Notes: generated by a model not told the origin, from the letters alone. A DNA stretch of 64,000 nucleotides from Sclerodactyla briareus (GCA_026419785.1 JAODTK010004910.1:1-64000), one strand, 5' to 3'; positions 46,617 to 58,481 are shown, counted from the stretch's first letter. Translations and numbers: made by a program.

Positions 46617-46718
46617 CTCCAACAAAATTGGAAGGGTCTATGGGCCGCGGAATCTCTCTAAAAATGGGAATGAAGGCCACGACGAAGAATTGAAAAGAAT
46701 AAACATTGATCAGTTTTT

Positions 46719-47645
46719 AGCTCACCCCAGCATGTGCTGGGTGAGCTATTGTGATCCTGCATGTCTCTATCATATCTATCTATCTATCTGCAACAATTGA
46801 TTCAAATTGCTACTTCTCCTACAGTGTTGATGGATCATAGTGAAACTTGGTCACAATGACGGCCAAGTGAAGGGGCATCTGGGGTGTTCGGGAATTTTGG
46901 GCCCAAGGCCCATGGTGGGCCTTAGGGCCCATCATGTGAAATAACGCAAAATGCTTCTAGGAATTTTGAAGCACAGTGCTGATGTTCAGTCATAATGATG
47001 GTCTAATAGCCGTACTTTCGGGGTTTTCAGGAATTTGGGGCACAAGGCCCACTTGGGCCTAGGGCCCATCATGTGAATCACGCAAAGTGCATACAATTTT
47101 GGTGGCGCACAGTTATGAGGTTCGGTACATAAATAAGGATGATCTAATAGGGCCGTTACCTCGGGGTGTTCAGGACTTTTTGGTCCAAGGTGCCATTTGG
47201 GCCCTCGGCCCATTTTATGAAATTACACACAATGGTGCTTGAAATGCATCTCCTCTTACAAGCTTCAGCTGATTTTCCTTAAACAACTTGGGAGCAGTGG
47301 TCATTGTGTAATAATGGGCTATTTGGGGTGTTCTTGAATTTTTGGCCAGTGTGGACCCTAGGGTCCATTATATATAATCATGCAAAAATGTATCTTTTTC
47401 TGCAGTGTTGTTGCATAGTGTTGATAGTGGGTTATAATAATACCTGGATAGTCACTATTGGAACTAGCCCACTACATCATCGTTGCTCATTTGTTATAAC
47501 ATATACATGTATCATCTACACATTTCAGTCATTCATCACATTTTTTCATGATAGAAAAGTGCCAGTAGGCCTACTAATATACAAGTACAGGGTGAGGCCT
47601 ACTGTGCCATTGGCACTCTTGTTGGAAATTCATTGTCAATTTTAG
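46719..47645 (+). mobile_element. Repeat family B, copy 3, with intact hairpin head
   Basis: The head at 46719-46746 is a hairpin: AGCTCACCCCAGCA pairs with TGCTGGGTGAGCT with one bulged base. It is followed by TATTGTGATCCTGCATG, four TATC units (46771-46788), CAACAATTGATTCAAATTGC and AACTTGGTCACAATGA, then four internal units marked by GGGGTGTTC near 46867, 47020, 47163 and 47325. This copy shows the family structure best. Confidence 0.7.
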
Positions 47646-47749
47646 TGATGCTGCGCATTGCCAGAAGGCTGGAAAGGGCCATTTCCTGCGATCTGGGACG
47701 TCTGTGAGACAAGTTATTTCCTTGAATGCTACGCGCCAACCGATCTCAG

Positions 47750-48330
47750 ATTGTAATAATCACGTATGTTAAAGTCTGATAAAGCTTGATAAAATCTGAT
47801 AAGTGTGCAACGGAATGAAGTGACTTCATACTTGGCACGAGGGGTTGCCATTCGGAGTGGACGAGGATCTTCGCGGGTTTGAGACTAGGTCACTTGAGGT
47901 CAGAAGGGACCGAAGGAAAAGAAATCTATGTGATCATAAGAACTGTGGAACCAAGTGAAAAGAGGGATCATACTTCGTACGAAGGTTTGCGATGTGTAGA
48001 TTACGCCTATTTTTATGAGGTACAAGGGCACCGAAGGTCAACAGGGGTCAAAGTCTGACAAACCTTTGAGCAAAACTGTGCAAACGAAATAATGTGGAGA
48101 AGCCAATTTGACATGAAGGGTTGTTGTGGGGTGTGGATGATCCCCATTGTTTTTGGGCGAGTTCTTAAGTCATCGCAGGTCAGCAGATGTCAAGGTTCGA
48201 AGAGTTAGTGAGCATGATATCTGTTCGGCGGAATGAAGTAGAGCGCTCATATATAGCACGAAGGTTTGTCACTCGAAGTAAATAATCCTTGTTTTGGGTC
48301 AGGTCAAAGGTCACTTGAGGTCGTTCTACG
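47750..48330 (+). repeat. Tandem repeat of about 140 bp, four units
   Basis: CATACTTGGCACGAGGGGTTG and variants occur near 47828, 47970, 48108 and 48250, preceded by GTCTGA.AA.C...GGAATGAAGT and followed by GTGGATGATC..T-like words and AGGTCA-rich sequence. Unit-to-unit identity is moderate, so the array is old. Confidence 0.8.
47887..48323 (+). promoter_or_regulatory. Four DR4-type nuclear-receptor motifs, one per repeat unit
   Basis: AGGTCACTTGAGGTCA at 47887-47902 is a perfect direct repeat with a 4-base spacer. Equivalent positions in the next units read AGGTCAACAGGGGTCA (48035-48050), AGGTCAGCAGATGTCA (48177-48192) and AGGTCACTTGAGGTCG (48308-48323). A perfect DR1, AGGTCAAAGGTCA, overlaps the last at 48301-48313. 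Motif identity is direct observation; binding is inference. Confidence 0.45.
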
Positions 48331-48782
48331 CAATATTATAGTCCCATCAAAAAGTTAACATTGAAAAATTCAGTCATCCAGTGGCGGGGCAAAGGATTCG
48401 AATTACTGAACCCTTGGGTTCTAGCATAAATTCGCGTCCCACATAATCCGACTGAACTGATGCTCGTGTTTTCAAGCTTCATGGTTTTTCACCTCTTCTC
48501 ACCTCGAATGACCTTCAACTGATACAAAAAAAATAACAGGACTAAGCTCCCCTCGATATACCTATACTGACGCTTGCATCGTGCTCACTACACGAGGTGA
48601 CGAAAAACCGTTGCCGTTGAGTTTAATTTGAATAGCGCCACCGATATCGAGGCAACAGCGACATCCAACATCTGTCAGAAAGTTTGTACGATCAATTTTT
48701 GTACTTTTATTTCCGAATTCATATTTATTAATGCACACACAGCACGAGGCGCAGAACAAAGAAGAATCCCAGCAAAACCAAC

Positions 48783-48942
48783 ATGAAACAGAGCGAACAA
48801 GAGATGGAACTTATGTCACGTGTCCCCCTGAACATTGGAAATGTATCGCACTGCCTCTCGTCAACGGGGAGTTCGGAAACTGGAGAGCGACAGCATAGGG
48901 AATCATACCACCACCAGGGGCATCAGCAAGTGAAGAAGAAAG
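48783..48942 (+). CDS. Candidate first exon of an unidentified gene
   Basis: An ATG at 48783 opens a frame of 53 codons (MKQSEQEMELMSRVPLNIGN, then a Ser/His/Gln-rich stretch) to a plausible donor AAAG followed by gtattg at 48943. Acidic and polar composition and the upstream AAAACCAAC context are compatible with a translation start. No downstream exon could be joined and the protein is not recognised, so this may be chance. Confidence 0.25.
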
Positions 48943-49809
48943 GTATTGCCATTTGCCAGTATCAGAGCGAGCATCTCACTATTATGAACTTGTGCAAAAT
49001 TATTATGAGGACAATGAGTAGACTCACTACGTATATTACTTCGGAGAGGTGTCAAATTTGAAATAGTTTGCTAATAGTAGGATATAGCCGTGTGTGCATC
49101 GATGGTATTTCTTCCATATTCGGACATATCCGTGGAACACCACAGGGTTTTGTTGAGACCGTTCCACTGCGTTTTACTCGTCCAGCTTATAATAGGTACG
49201 GAATTATTATCCGCATCTATATAATTATGGCGGTGATACTCAAATCGTATACGTGACGTGCCCCCTCGATACCCGATGACTGCATAATGACATTAAAAAC
49301 CTTGGAAATTGCATTGCTGATGTTCAGACATGAATGAATTCAAAATAACTGAAACGACAACTGCATGATGAATTATAGAGAGGCACATAAATTGCTGAAT
49401 GCTGGTGAATGCATCACACCGAACCCAAAGTTCATACGACTTCCTTCACGGAGTTACAATCATTTGAAGTTGTGCATTTCATCATGCAATGATGAATGAT
49501 GTCATACTTGCACAACCCTGGGAACAATCATTGTATGCACCTCCACCTCTGATTGTCTCAGAGGTGGAGGTGCTGTTGGCTGCTCATTTTTAGTTCTATT
49601 TTAGTACAAAAGGAAGTATTCTTGCAAAGAACTCCCAAATTGTGTTGAGATGATATTCAGTGAAGTTTATGTACTGTTAGAGAGTGAATGGACTTTGTAT
49701 TTTGAAGGATTTTTGGGGACTCAGTTCCTAGTGGGAGACAGTTTAGTAGCCTACAGCCTAAGCTAGTTCAGTGTACTGAGTGTTATGTACTGACAACTGC
49801 TTAGGCTGT

Positions 49810-49863
49810 CCTATACAGCCAGCCTAGCCTATACAGCCAGCCTGGCCTATACAGCCAGCCTAG
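49810..49863 (+). repeat. Three tandem copies of an 18-bp unit
   Basis: CCTATACAGCCAGCCTAG, CCTATACAGCCAGCCTGG and CCTATACAGCCAGCCTAG follow one another exactly, flanked by partial copies. Confidence 0.95.
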
Positions 49864-49914
49864 CCAGTCCAGTCTACACAGCCCTAGTCTAAACTTAAAC
49901 ATTACCCCGGACTT

Positions 49915-50335
49915 TTGTTTATTGAGTGGATATTTGGCATATTCCCGAAGATTTATTTGGACTGCTTATTTGGCCCACTTTTCACATGGGACTTTGGATA
50001 TTTTTGGGAATCAAGCAATCCACAAGCTCCAAGACAGCGGACGAATGGATTTCCACAACTGAGATTGAAGAAGTATGTGGCAAATGTGACAGAAAAGCAG
50101 CAAAAATGAACAGGGAGTGGTATGTGACATATGTGGTACTTGGTATCATCGGGAGTGCCAGGATATAAATGATGAACTGAGGTGATAAGAAAATTTGGAC
50201 AACGGATCACAGCAGGTACCGTGGGCGGCAGTGCAAATGTGCAGAGAACTATAGCTAAGATGGTGGATGAATGTCCCGCATTCAAGCTGAAGGCAGACAA
50301 GATGGAGAGAAGAAGAAGGTTACTATGGTGAGAGA
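49915..50335 (+). pseudogene. PHD-finger fragment, probably retroelement ORF1
   Basis: In one frame the plus strand gives TADEWISTTEIEEVCGKCDR (around 50034-50093). After a one-base shift near 50106 it continues NEQGVVCDICGTWYHRECQ and DINDEL. CGKC, CDIC, WYH and the following REC have the spacing of a PHD zinc finger (Cys4-His-Cys3), though the last Cys pair is unclear. A Lys/Glu/Arg-rich stretch ending near 50330 follows. PHD-like fingers of this form are common in first open frames of LINE elements in invertebrates, so I read this as a decayed retroelement relic; a broken host PHD gene is the alternative. Confidence 0.5.
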
Positions 50336-50394
50336 AAGACAACAGAGCTTCTGTAAATGTTGACTTAGTCACCGTGTTGATGCAGAGGCAACAC

Positions 50395-50545
50395 CGGTGG
50401 GGTGTCGACACGGTGTGTCGACACCATGTGGGGCCTGGTGTCGGGTGTTGTGGTGTGGTGTCGAAGCAATGCGGTGTCGGTGTGGTGTTGGGTCGGACCC
50501 TTGAGGTTTCGGAAATTTAGCCGGTGTCGGTCGGCACACCGTAAT
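50395..50545 (+). repeat. GGTGTC-rich low-complexity block with an 11-bp hairpin
   Basis: GGTGTCGG words recur throughout. GGTGTCGACAC (50401-50411) and GTGTCGACACC (50415-50425) form a perfect hairpin with a 3-base loop. GGGTCGGACCCTT near 50490 also occurs in a related block at 53.2 kb. Confidence 0.7.
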
Positions 50546-52309
50546 TTTTTTTTGTTCTTGTCCAATGATTTCCCAGTATTTATTGGATATCAGATTTTAT
50601 CTTTCAGTGTTCAATTGGGTAACGTTCCTATTATCCAGTGTCTTCTTATTTACAAGGAATTAGGGTACTTTTCACTTCGTGAAGCCTGTAATCTAGCTTC
50701 GGACACTCTCACTACAACTCCAATCTTTCCATGCATTTCAGACATAATAAACTTGTTGCATGTATTTATAGCATATCGAAGTGTGAGCCAGGTATTGTTC
50801 GGTTTCCCAAACGGCGCCGTGCCCTTAAAAATGACTCGAAGTTTCTGCTCAACAAGGCAGAGGGGGTACAAAATTAGATGTGCTACCACCACAAATGTTC
50901 ATTTATACTCTCTATAAATTGGAATTTGCAAGTCTACAGGATTTCGAAATGAGAGAAAATTACAATCCCACCACTCATTCATCATATCAGGATTGAACGG
51001 TATCAACTATCATCACACAGACATATTTTAGGGGGGCAAAAGGGGTTAAGATTTGGATGGAGGAAAGTGTTTTCTGCAGTGAAATCCGTAGTGTAACTTT
51101 TGGCCTATTGATAGTGGTGTGGTACTATTGAGCGATACTGAACAAGCAACTGATCTGGACTTTTTTAACATGGACAAAATTGGTGGGTGGGGTTAGCATG
51201 ACACGGAAGTATGCGTTAGATAATGTACATCTGTTACTCTAGCCCAGTTGTATTTATAACTAACTAACCCAGATATGGATTATGTATAGTGCCTATGGTA
51301 CTATGGAGATTATGGGAGTGTGGCCGATTTCGCATAACTGCGTACTAGCGTACATATCTGACACCCCAAAGTAAGGCACCAGTAGTGCAATTATACAATC
51401 ACATGTGTGGATGTCTGTGTGAAGGTTATTGTTAGGATTAGGGTGGATAAATAGGGTTAGAAGAGTAAACTTGAGGGTTAAGGGCAGAGGTTCATTCAGG
51501 CTGAGGGTTTGGATGGTACCAGCAGGATGTAGCGAGCAAAATTATAAGTGCCCGAACTGAAATTGATCCAAATTGCAGTCAATGTTCTAATCAGGGGTGC
51601 AATAATTTCATTTGGGACTGTTTGTTTTAAGGGGTAAAATGAGCATGATTATTCGGTGCTGGTTGGGAAGACCTGAATTTGCTGTGTGAGTCCTGGTTGC
51701 GCAGGCTGAGTGCTGGCTACCACCAAAACCAGCATAGGCTTAAAACGCGGGGTACCAGGGCATGGGGCTATTATATAATTGAAGAGGTTATGAGCCTGTG
51801 GGTTTTTTTGTGGACTGTTAGTGAATTCTACAATGGTCAGCTTGTAACGTCCCCATAGAAAAAAAGGTATTATTAAATTTGTGTTGAATTGTGTTGAGCA
51901 TGGTTTGCATGGCACCAGGACTCATGCACCACTCCTCATGGGGGAGCACATGATTGGAAGAGGTACCCTAGCTGTATCCACCCACCGCTTCACAATCACC
52001 CAGCCTCCTCTAGGCAAGTAGGGAACAGCCCCACACATCCCTAACTCCCTGGAGACCACCCCTACCATCAGCTACAGGGGCAACCGGGCGGGCAGCCCCC
52101 TAAATTCTCAGATCCCGTTAATGACAAAACACGGTGGACAGGATCCTCTGAGGGTGGTGTTTCATATTATAGACTTGCCTATTTGTGACGACAATCATAA
52201 AACGACTTGAAGTCATGTTACTTACTGTAATTTGGACAACAAAAATGTTCAGGTTATAATGGACTCACAATCGTTATAGTGCAGACAGCAGGGAAACCAT
52301 ATTCAAATT
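50546..52309. other. No gene recognised
   Basis: Single-copy-looking DNA. An open plus frame at 50402-50917 is only an extension of the GGTGTC block and matches nothing known. Confidence 0.35.
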
Positions 52310-52376
52310 AATAAAACAAAAAATGTTAAAAAAGCAAAAATTAAAAAAATTAAAAAAATTAAAAAAATTTTTTTAT
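52310..52376. repeat. AAAAATT-type AT microsatellite
   Basis: Three tandem AAAAAAATT-like units followed by a T-run, giving a self-complementary AT block. Confidence 0.8.
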
Positions 52377-53154
52377 ATTCTGACATTGCTACAAAAGTTT
52401 CATTCAGCCTTCATTTCATGTTCTTTTTTGCCCCTTTCAGCCACGACGAAAGCTACTAATACTGTAGTAATCTATTGTATGACGTTTTTTTTTTTTTGAA
52501 AAAAAATACAATTGAAAAGAGAATAGGAAAATCTGTTGAAACGATTAGTAGCCCATGTTAGGTAAAAATCCGTAATCTCGTGGAATAGGTCCCGTGGCGA
52601 AGCAAAGAGCTTACAGTTGGAGGGCTTCTTTTTTTTTTTTCCAATTTTCGTGAACTGTGACCACCATTTCTCCAAGATACAGATGATTTGAGGCTGACAT
52701 TCGACTAAAGTCTGAGATGAGGTATCGAACGATTTCTCGAATATTGCGGAAGTTGAATGTAGCTTTGAGAATCACAGGGAGATCATTATTTACATCTTTA
52801 CCAACTCTCCCTAGGAAAAAGGCTCTGTCGGCTTAATACTTCTAGTATGGTTGATAGGCCTTTCGGTATAGAAACCAGACCGGGCTTGAGACCGGGTAGG
52901 GGAGGGGTTCAGAACTAGACGGTGGTATGAGAGTTAAGCCAGGCCCTAGGTGCATTACAAACCGTTATTGGACTGGTACTGATTGTCAACTTTGAGTCAT
53001 GTCAAAGCGTGCTAAAGGGATGTGTGTTATATTATATTGCTGCTAGGCATATTTCCCCTACTCTAAACATGTTCCATAAATAAACATATACTAAACGCTT
53101 CTTGTGTTTTTTTTTAGGGGAAAACAAAAGGTCACTGATCCTAAAGACTGTTTT

Positions 53155-53312
53155 TAGGTGTTGTTGTGCAGGTGTTGGTTTTGTCGGACCCTTCTGGGTC
53201 GGGTAAGGCTCCTATTTCCGATACGGTGTCGGTGTTTGTGTCGGTGTCGAGGAGACTACCGGTGTCGGTCGTGGGTGTTGGTGTCCGGATGTGCCGGTGC
53301 GGACCACAACAA
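53155..53312 (+). repeat. Second GGTGTC-rich block
   Basis: Shares GGTGTCGG words and GTCGGACCCTT with the 50.4 kb block, in the same orientation. Together they may be two copies or two ends of one element. Confidence 0.6.
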
Positions 53313-54259
53313 CGGCTGATTCAAACAAAATGAAACAATGAAATACATGACAAACTTCCCGGGTTGTCCAAGTGTGACAGCGTTTATTGCGAAATTGGGA
53401 TTCTCCCCCAATTTCTGTGCATAAAGGACCGAACTTTGAAGGCAAATAACCCCACAAAGGAACATCGGATTGAAATTGGGGTTGGACTTGGTTTCCATTC
53501 TCCATGTTTATAACCTCTGTTTACCAAGCCTGCAGTGGCCTTTAATATGGAATTTGACGTCGCCGCGGTTCGCATGGCGTCAACATTGTTGAGTCATCTG
53601 TAGGTTTGGATCGGGCATTGAAAATGGTTGTGAATACCATTGTATAACCCCAATGTTAAGAATATCCTACTTTTCGAAGTGGGGAGTGAATCGAGTTCGG
53701 TCTACGAGGGGCTCGCAGAGATACACCTTGTGACAAACAGTGCCCCTTAACAAAGACGAAACAGTGATTAATTCACCGTATACAACTGAGCACCATCCAG
53801 GCCTAATTGCGGTGGCACTAACATTGCAAGGGATCTGTTTCATTTTCGATGAGCGCATGGCCATGACGCAACCAAGGGTGACAGCTTATGTCGCCACTTT
53901 GAATTGCAGCAGATACAGATATTGCCACATGCTTAGAAAAAGGCTCGTAGTAATGGATAAGTGATAAGGTTGCTGCAGTCCTATAATAGCGCACGCATCC
54001 AGCTACAGCTGGATCAATCGCTTTTACAACATCACCCTGCTTCATTCTTTGTTTTTTTTTTTTTTGGTTTGATTTTTTTTTTTTTTTTAGTTTTTTTTTT
54101 ATTTTTGGAAGCACTCGACAAATCCCGGATCAGTGTGAGGTGGGTGTGTATATTAGCGCCGGTTGTACCAGGATCCTTCACAGGTTCCAATTTATACACC
54201 TGAGTGGAGAACGAGAAGTAGTTGGAGACTAATACCTTGCCAAGGGTACTACTAGCATG
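53313..54259. other. No gene recognised; T-runs near 54050-54103
   Basis: Three T-runs of 11 to 16 bases close together, separated by short G- or A-containing words. Open frames here have no recognised domain. Confidence 0.35.
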
Positions 54260-54645
54260 CTAAAGCAGACGTTATGAAGAAGCCATCCCCCAAAATAGAG
54301 GGGGCTATCGCTCTTAGTATATATATACCACGGTTGAATATCACCACATATCGTCTGCAGGAACTTCGTTGACAAATTCCCAAAAAATTGGGATTTGTCA
54401 TTAGATCAGGGTGACGTAGATGTCCAGTCATCAGTAGACACGGGATTGGGTAGGATGGGAGCAACCCTGAAATGATTCCGCGGGAAATCGCCCCATATTT
54501 AGTCATGAAATCTCTACAGAAGCACTTTCAATAACCTTTTACAACACCAAAAAAATGAGAATTTTCGAGAAGGATGGAATTTGAAGCTAAAATTGACCCG
54601 AGCCCTGTTTGGCTTGCGCAGGCGTATTGACGGCTTGTTTGGTAT
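54260..54645 (+). mobile_element. MITE family C, copy 2
   Basis: Matches the 33.36 kb copy along its length on the same strand: CTAAAGCAGACG start, AAATAGAGGGGGCTATCG, ACATATCGTCTGCAGG, GGTGACGTAG, GCGGGAAATCGCCC, CAAAAAAATGAGAATTT and a CTTGTTTGGTA end. The terminal repeats are more decayed than in copy 1. Confidence 0.65.
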
Positions 54646-55416
54646 CGCCGCCGAGGTCAGAAAAATATGAATCCTTCAAATGGGCAAATAAAAAAAGAAT
54701 ATCCATCTACGTCGGCCAAACTTGGTTGGAGGTTGTCTAACTAATTACAAACAGACCAATCGAGTTAATTTACCAGCAGTTAGGGGCAGTTCCCTAATTT
54801 ATTGAAAGAGAGAATGTCCGATTTGCGCAATCAACGTTGACGCAAACCGCACCACTAGTCCGCCCATATTTCAGTTAGACAGCGAGCAGAACGAAGTTGC
54901 GCACAGGCGTTTGTTAGGCAAATCACCTGATTGTTTAAAGGGTTTCATCTGCACATATGAGTGAATGAGGCTGATACCGAGGTGAACGAAGTCAAACGCG
55001 GTTTCAACAGGGCTAGGGTACTTACAAACTCGAACCCCCAACAACCTCTGGATTACCGAGCTCGGAGAGGTTTGGTTTGAGTGAAATATGGATATTGCAT
55101 TTAGGCAGTTCTGGTTTGGTCAAGGCCCATTCTTCTATTTCACGTTATGTCCCTATTATGAGTACATGCGCCCCATTTTTTGGGTAAAGTAAGACCGGTA
55201 AAATTGGAAAATCCTTTGTGAACACGATAATCCAGAAGGAATGCTGCGACTGATCCAGTTGATGAAATCTTAGTATGGTTGAAGAGTATAGGACCCCTGC
55301 ATTGTTTCGCCACGATGGCGTCATTTGTTCTGTGAAAATGGGAGACTTTGTGAGAAAAGTCATATGTGCCCATAATGAGATGCTTACAATTTCCCATTGA
55401 TTCTCGTGTCTGGACA
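54646..55416. other. No gene recognised
   Basis: Flank of the LINE that starts at 55417. No conserved frame or repeat identified. Confidence 0.35.
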
Positions 55417-55430
55417 TTTTTTTTTTTTTT
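55417..55430 (-). other. Poly(A) tail of the LINE
   Basis: Fourteen T on the plus strand directly after the element's 3' end, followed outward by TGTCCAGACACGAG, a candidate target-site sequence. Confidence 0.7.
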
Positions 55431-55748
55431 ACATGAGGAAGGGCGTGAACCCATTAATTGCCTAAACAAAAAGGCCAACCCCCAAGCACAAGAAACTAAA
55501 AGAAAGAGGAGAGATCCAGCTGGTTAATTCTACTCTTGAACCGCTGGAGGGTAAAATCAGGAGGAAATAATCCCCCGAGGAGCCTATTCATGGCACGCGA
55601 AGTGCGAGGAAAAAAGGAAAAAGGAGCGAGCTAGGTCTCGGTGCGATGACGTGGAAGAGGCAACGGTGGCTGGAAGAAGAAGAGTGAGTAAGGCGAGTAA
55701 CCTCGAGTTAAGGAGGAACAGCTCCCCAAGCTCAGAAGAACATTGACC

Positions 55749-56890
55749 CTAAAAAGTAACGGTAAAGGAGGCAGAAAGATGATACAGATCTGCGATGGGG
55801 GATAGCGATTCCAGTGAGGAGGTAAGATGATTATCGTTGATGAGACGAATGGACTTTCTCTGGATACGATCAAGGACACTGAGAGAGGATGGAGACAGCC
55901 ACACCCAAATATGGGCAAACCAATAGTCAATTAGAGCGAATTGGGCTTTGTTACAAGCAGAAAGTAGAAGTAGCTGTGGTGGGTGAGTATTTCCTTGTGC
56001 GGGGGAATAGGAATCCCAACTTTTAGAAGCATTGTAGCGATAGACGGATATGGGAGTTCCAGGACATGTTGTTGCTGATTTCGTTACCAAGGATATAAGA
56101 GAAGTAGACTGAGGGAGGATATGGTCAGCCATGAAAATAGCGGGTGCATCAGAAACAAGCGACCGAAATCAAACAAGGGAGTTCTGAGTTGTTTAGATTG
56201 GTTGAGGGAAACAGATAGCAGTGCCCCAGTCCAAAAAGAATGAAGATCATTGTAGTGATTGGCAAACTAGGGGAACGGTTGTAGACAAATCGTTCCGCGT
56301 CCGGGGGCGAGAAAGCACAGAGAGTGGTGAAGGGTGAAGAATCAGCAAAATGGAGGGAATAACTATAGAGGTTAGAGCTAAGAAAGATCATTGTTTTAAA
56401 ATGAGAAACAGTGTAGGAGAGGAAACACAACCCTTGAGGAACACCAGCCATTGATACGGAAGGTCTCGGAGAGAGAACCATCAACCCTAAGAGATGGAGC
56501 GACCGGTAAGAAAAACTGGTAGTCCAAGAAATTAGAAGGGGTCTGAAACCAAATGAAGTAAGTTTGGCAAGGGGAGGTCCGGCCGTGCCAAACACGGTCA
56601 AGGGCCTTAGAGATAGCAAGGCAATAGCCCTACTTTCACCGAAAAAAAAACTCAATGGCTTGGGCCCCCTGATTGGTGACAAAAGCTAGTAGGTCCCCCA
56701 GTAGATCGGCCATGCCGGAGAGAAACAATATGGGTGTGGTCACTGATGAGAGAGAAAAACTCAAGAAAGTTCAAAAACATGCTTGTTACTATAGTTCCAT
56801 AACTTTGGAGAGGACCGAGTGATGGCAATCGGCGTAATTGGAGGGGTTGGATTTGTCAACCTTTTTAGGGGGACTGAGGCAGGAATGAGC
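55749..56890 (-). pseudogene. LINE reverse transcriptase and C-terminal segment, broken
   Basis: ALDRVWHGRTSPCQTYF near 56610-56560 matches the A-F-D-x-V-W-H block that carries the first catalytic Asp. GVPQG follows at about 56445-56431. The FADD box reads FADSSPF at about 56349-56329, so the second Asp is lost. VLDRIQRKSIRLINDNHLTS near 55880-55820 is the conserved C-terminal motif. Frames change several times. Confidence 0.85.
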
Positions 56891-57689
56891 ATGTTCTCCA
56901 CACAGAGGGTAGCATCCATAGAATCAACAAAGGCGTAAAGCTGCTAAGGATAGGCGCAAGTTAGGGGGCCACACTCCGGAGGACTATAGGAGGAATGCCA
57001 TCAGGACCAGATGCTTATTAATGTCTAAACTATGAGTGTTTGGCGGACCATACGAGTAGTGAAAACAACATCAAGGATGTTCACAAAAGCTGGCAAAGAT
57101 GGGGAGGAAGAGCATCTGTGTTCATAGTGGAATTAGAAGCGAATAGCTCGGACAAAGTATTAGCTTTAGAGGTGGCTCACTAGCAAAGAGCCTTGCAGGT
57201 TTGTCCAGCGGAGGGAATTTGGAAAAGTACAAGAAGTCTGGACACAGATTTGGCCCGGGGACCAAAATGAACGACTACCAGAAGGGCAGGAGGAAAGTTT
57301 ATTAGCCATAAGTGAAATGAAAGAGTTTTCTGCCTCCCGAAGTCTCAGAGGCACACATACGAGAGTCAGTAACATGCTTGACGGAATTCAGGGGAAGGAG
57401 AAGGATAGCCAAGCTCGATAAAGCATCGGTTCTTCTCTGGACTGGCAGTTGTACATGATGGTTGAACATGAGGTGATGAAGAGGAGCATGATCTTAAAGT
57501 GTAGGGAATAAAAGTGTCTCCTAAAAGGAATAATTTAGGAAATAGCAGAAGCAGAGTAGGGGTATCGAAAGGTAGTTCATCCAAGGGAAGATGAAAAAAA
57601 AATACCCGAAGACCCCAAACCAGTCAGCCTTGGAGTAGTTCCAGAGTTTATGCGTGGTGGGGAGCTGACATCTAGGAGTTAGATTGATG

Positions 57690-58481
57690 AGACAAGGTAA
57701 TGAGGCGATGGTCAAAGGAGCCAATAGGGGCAGAGACCGTTGCTGGACTGTAACTAAGGGGGCGAGTAGTGAGAAAGAGATCCAACAAGTTAGCAGAGTC
57801 GATAGGACCGATCCGGGATACGGGTGGGAGAATTGATGAGCTGGGAGACCATGGGTTAATAGCAAAGGACTCAGCTTCGACACAGCTATTATCCGAGCCG
57901 GTAGAGTGTATGAGCATTCTGCGTATGCACATTGAAATCACAGGATAGCAATTGCACGTCGTTTCTATCGGGAATAGTAATTCAACAGGCAGAGGTGAGA
58001 TGCGGAGAATAGAGCTCGTGATATACAATTGTGGGCGAACGGGAAAACACAAACGAACACCTTAGTCAAACGGGAAGAGAGACTTTGAGACAGAGAAGTT
58101 GAAGTCATCACAACAGAGATCAAATTCAGAAAAGGCGGCGCTGACAGGGATGCTGGAGTGGAAAAAGGAGCACACTCCAGCCTTAAAATGAAAACATTCA
58201 TGACGATATCGTTGGGACCACTGGGATGTGTTTAAATCAAGAGGTATTTAATCTGTGTTTCAGTTACAAAAAAGTGATGAGAATGCTGAGCCATGAGGAG
58301 TTGGTGGACAGGGGAGATTAGCGGTGGAGACCGCGTATATTGCCGAAAGAGAACGGAAAAAAGAGAACCAGGATGTCACGTGAGGGCTGCAGTAGGTGTC
58401 GAGAGAACTGAAATAACCATGACAAGGTAGTAAGAAGGGAGGCAAAGGAAAGGCAAGTGGAAAACCCATGGCATCGAACAA
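57690..58481 (-). pseudogene. LINE endonuclease domain (APE-type), broken
   Basis: Begins around ANIRGL near 58345, where the family has N-x-R/N-G-L. It continues with HSHHFFVTETQI (equivalent to the LTET metal-binding motif) and, in another frame, CDFNVHTQNAHTL near 57939-57900 (the GDFN motif). It ends with NLLDLFLTTRPL and SAPIGSFDHRL at 57719-57708, the S-x-H end with its catalytic His. The domain is spread over three frames. Confidence 0.8.
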
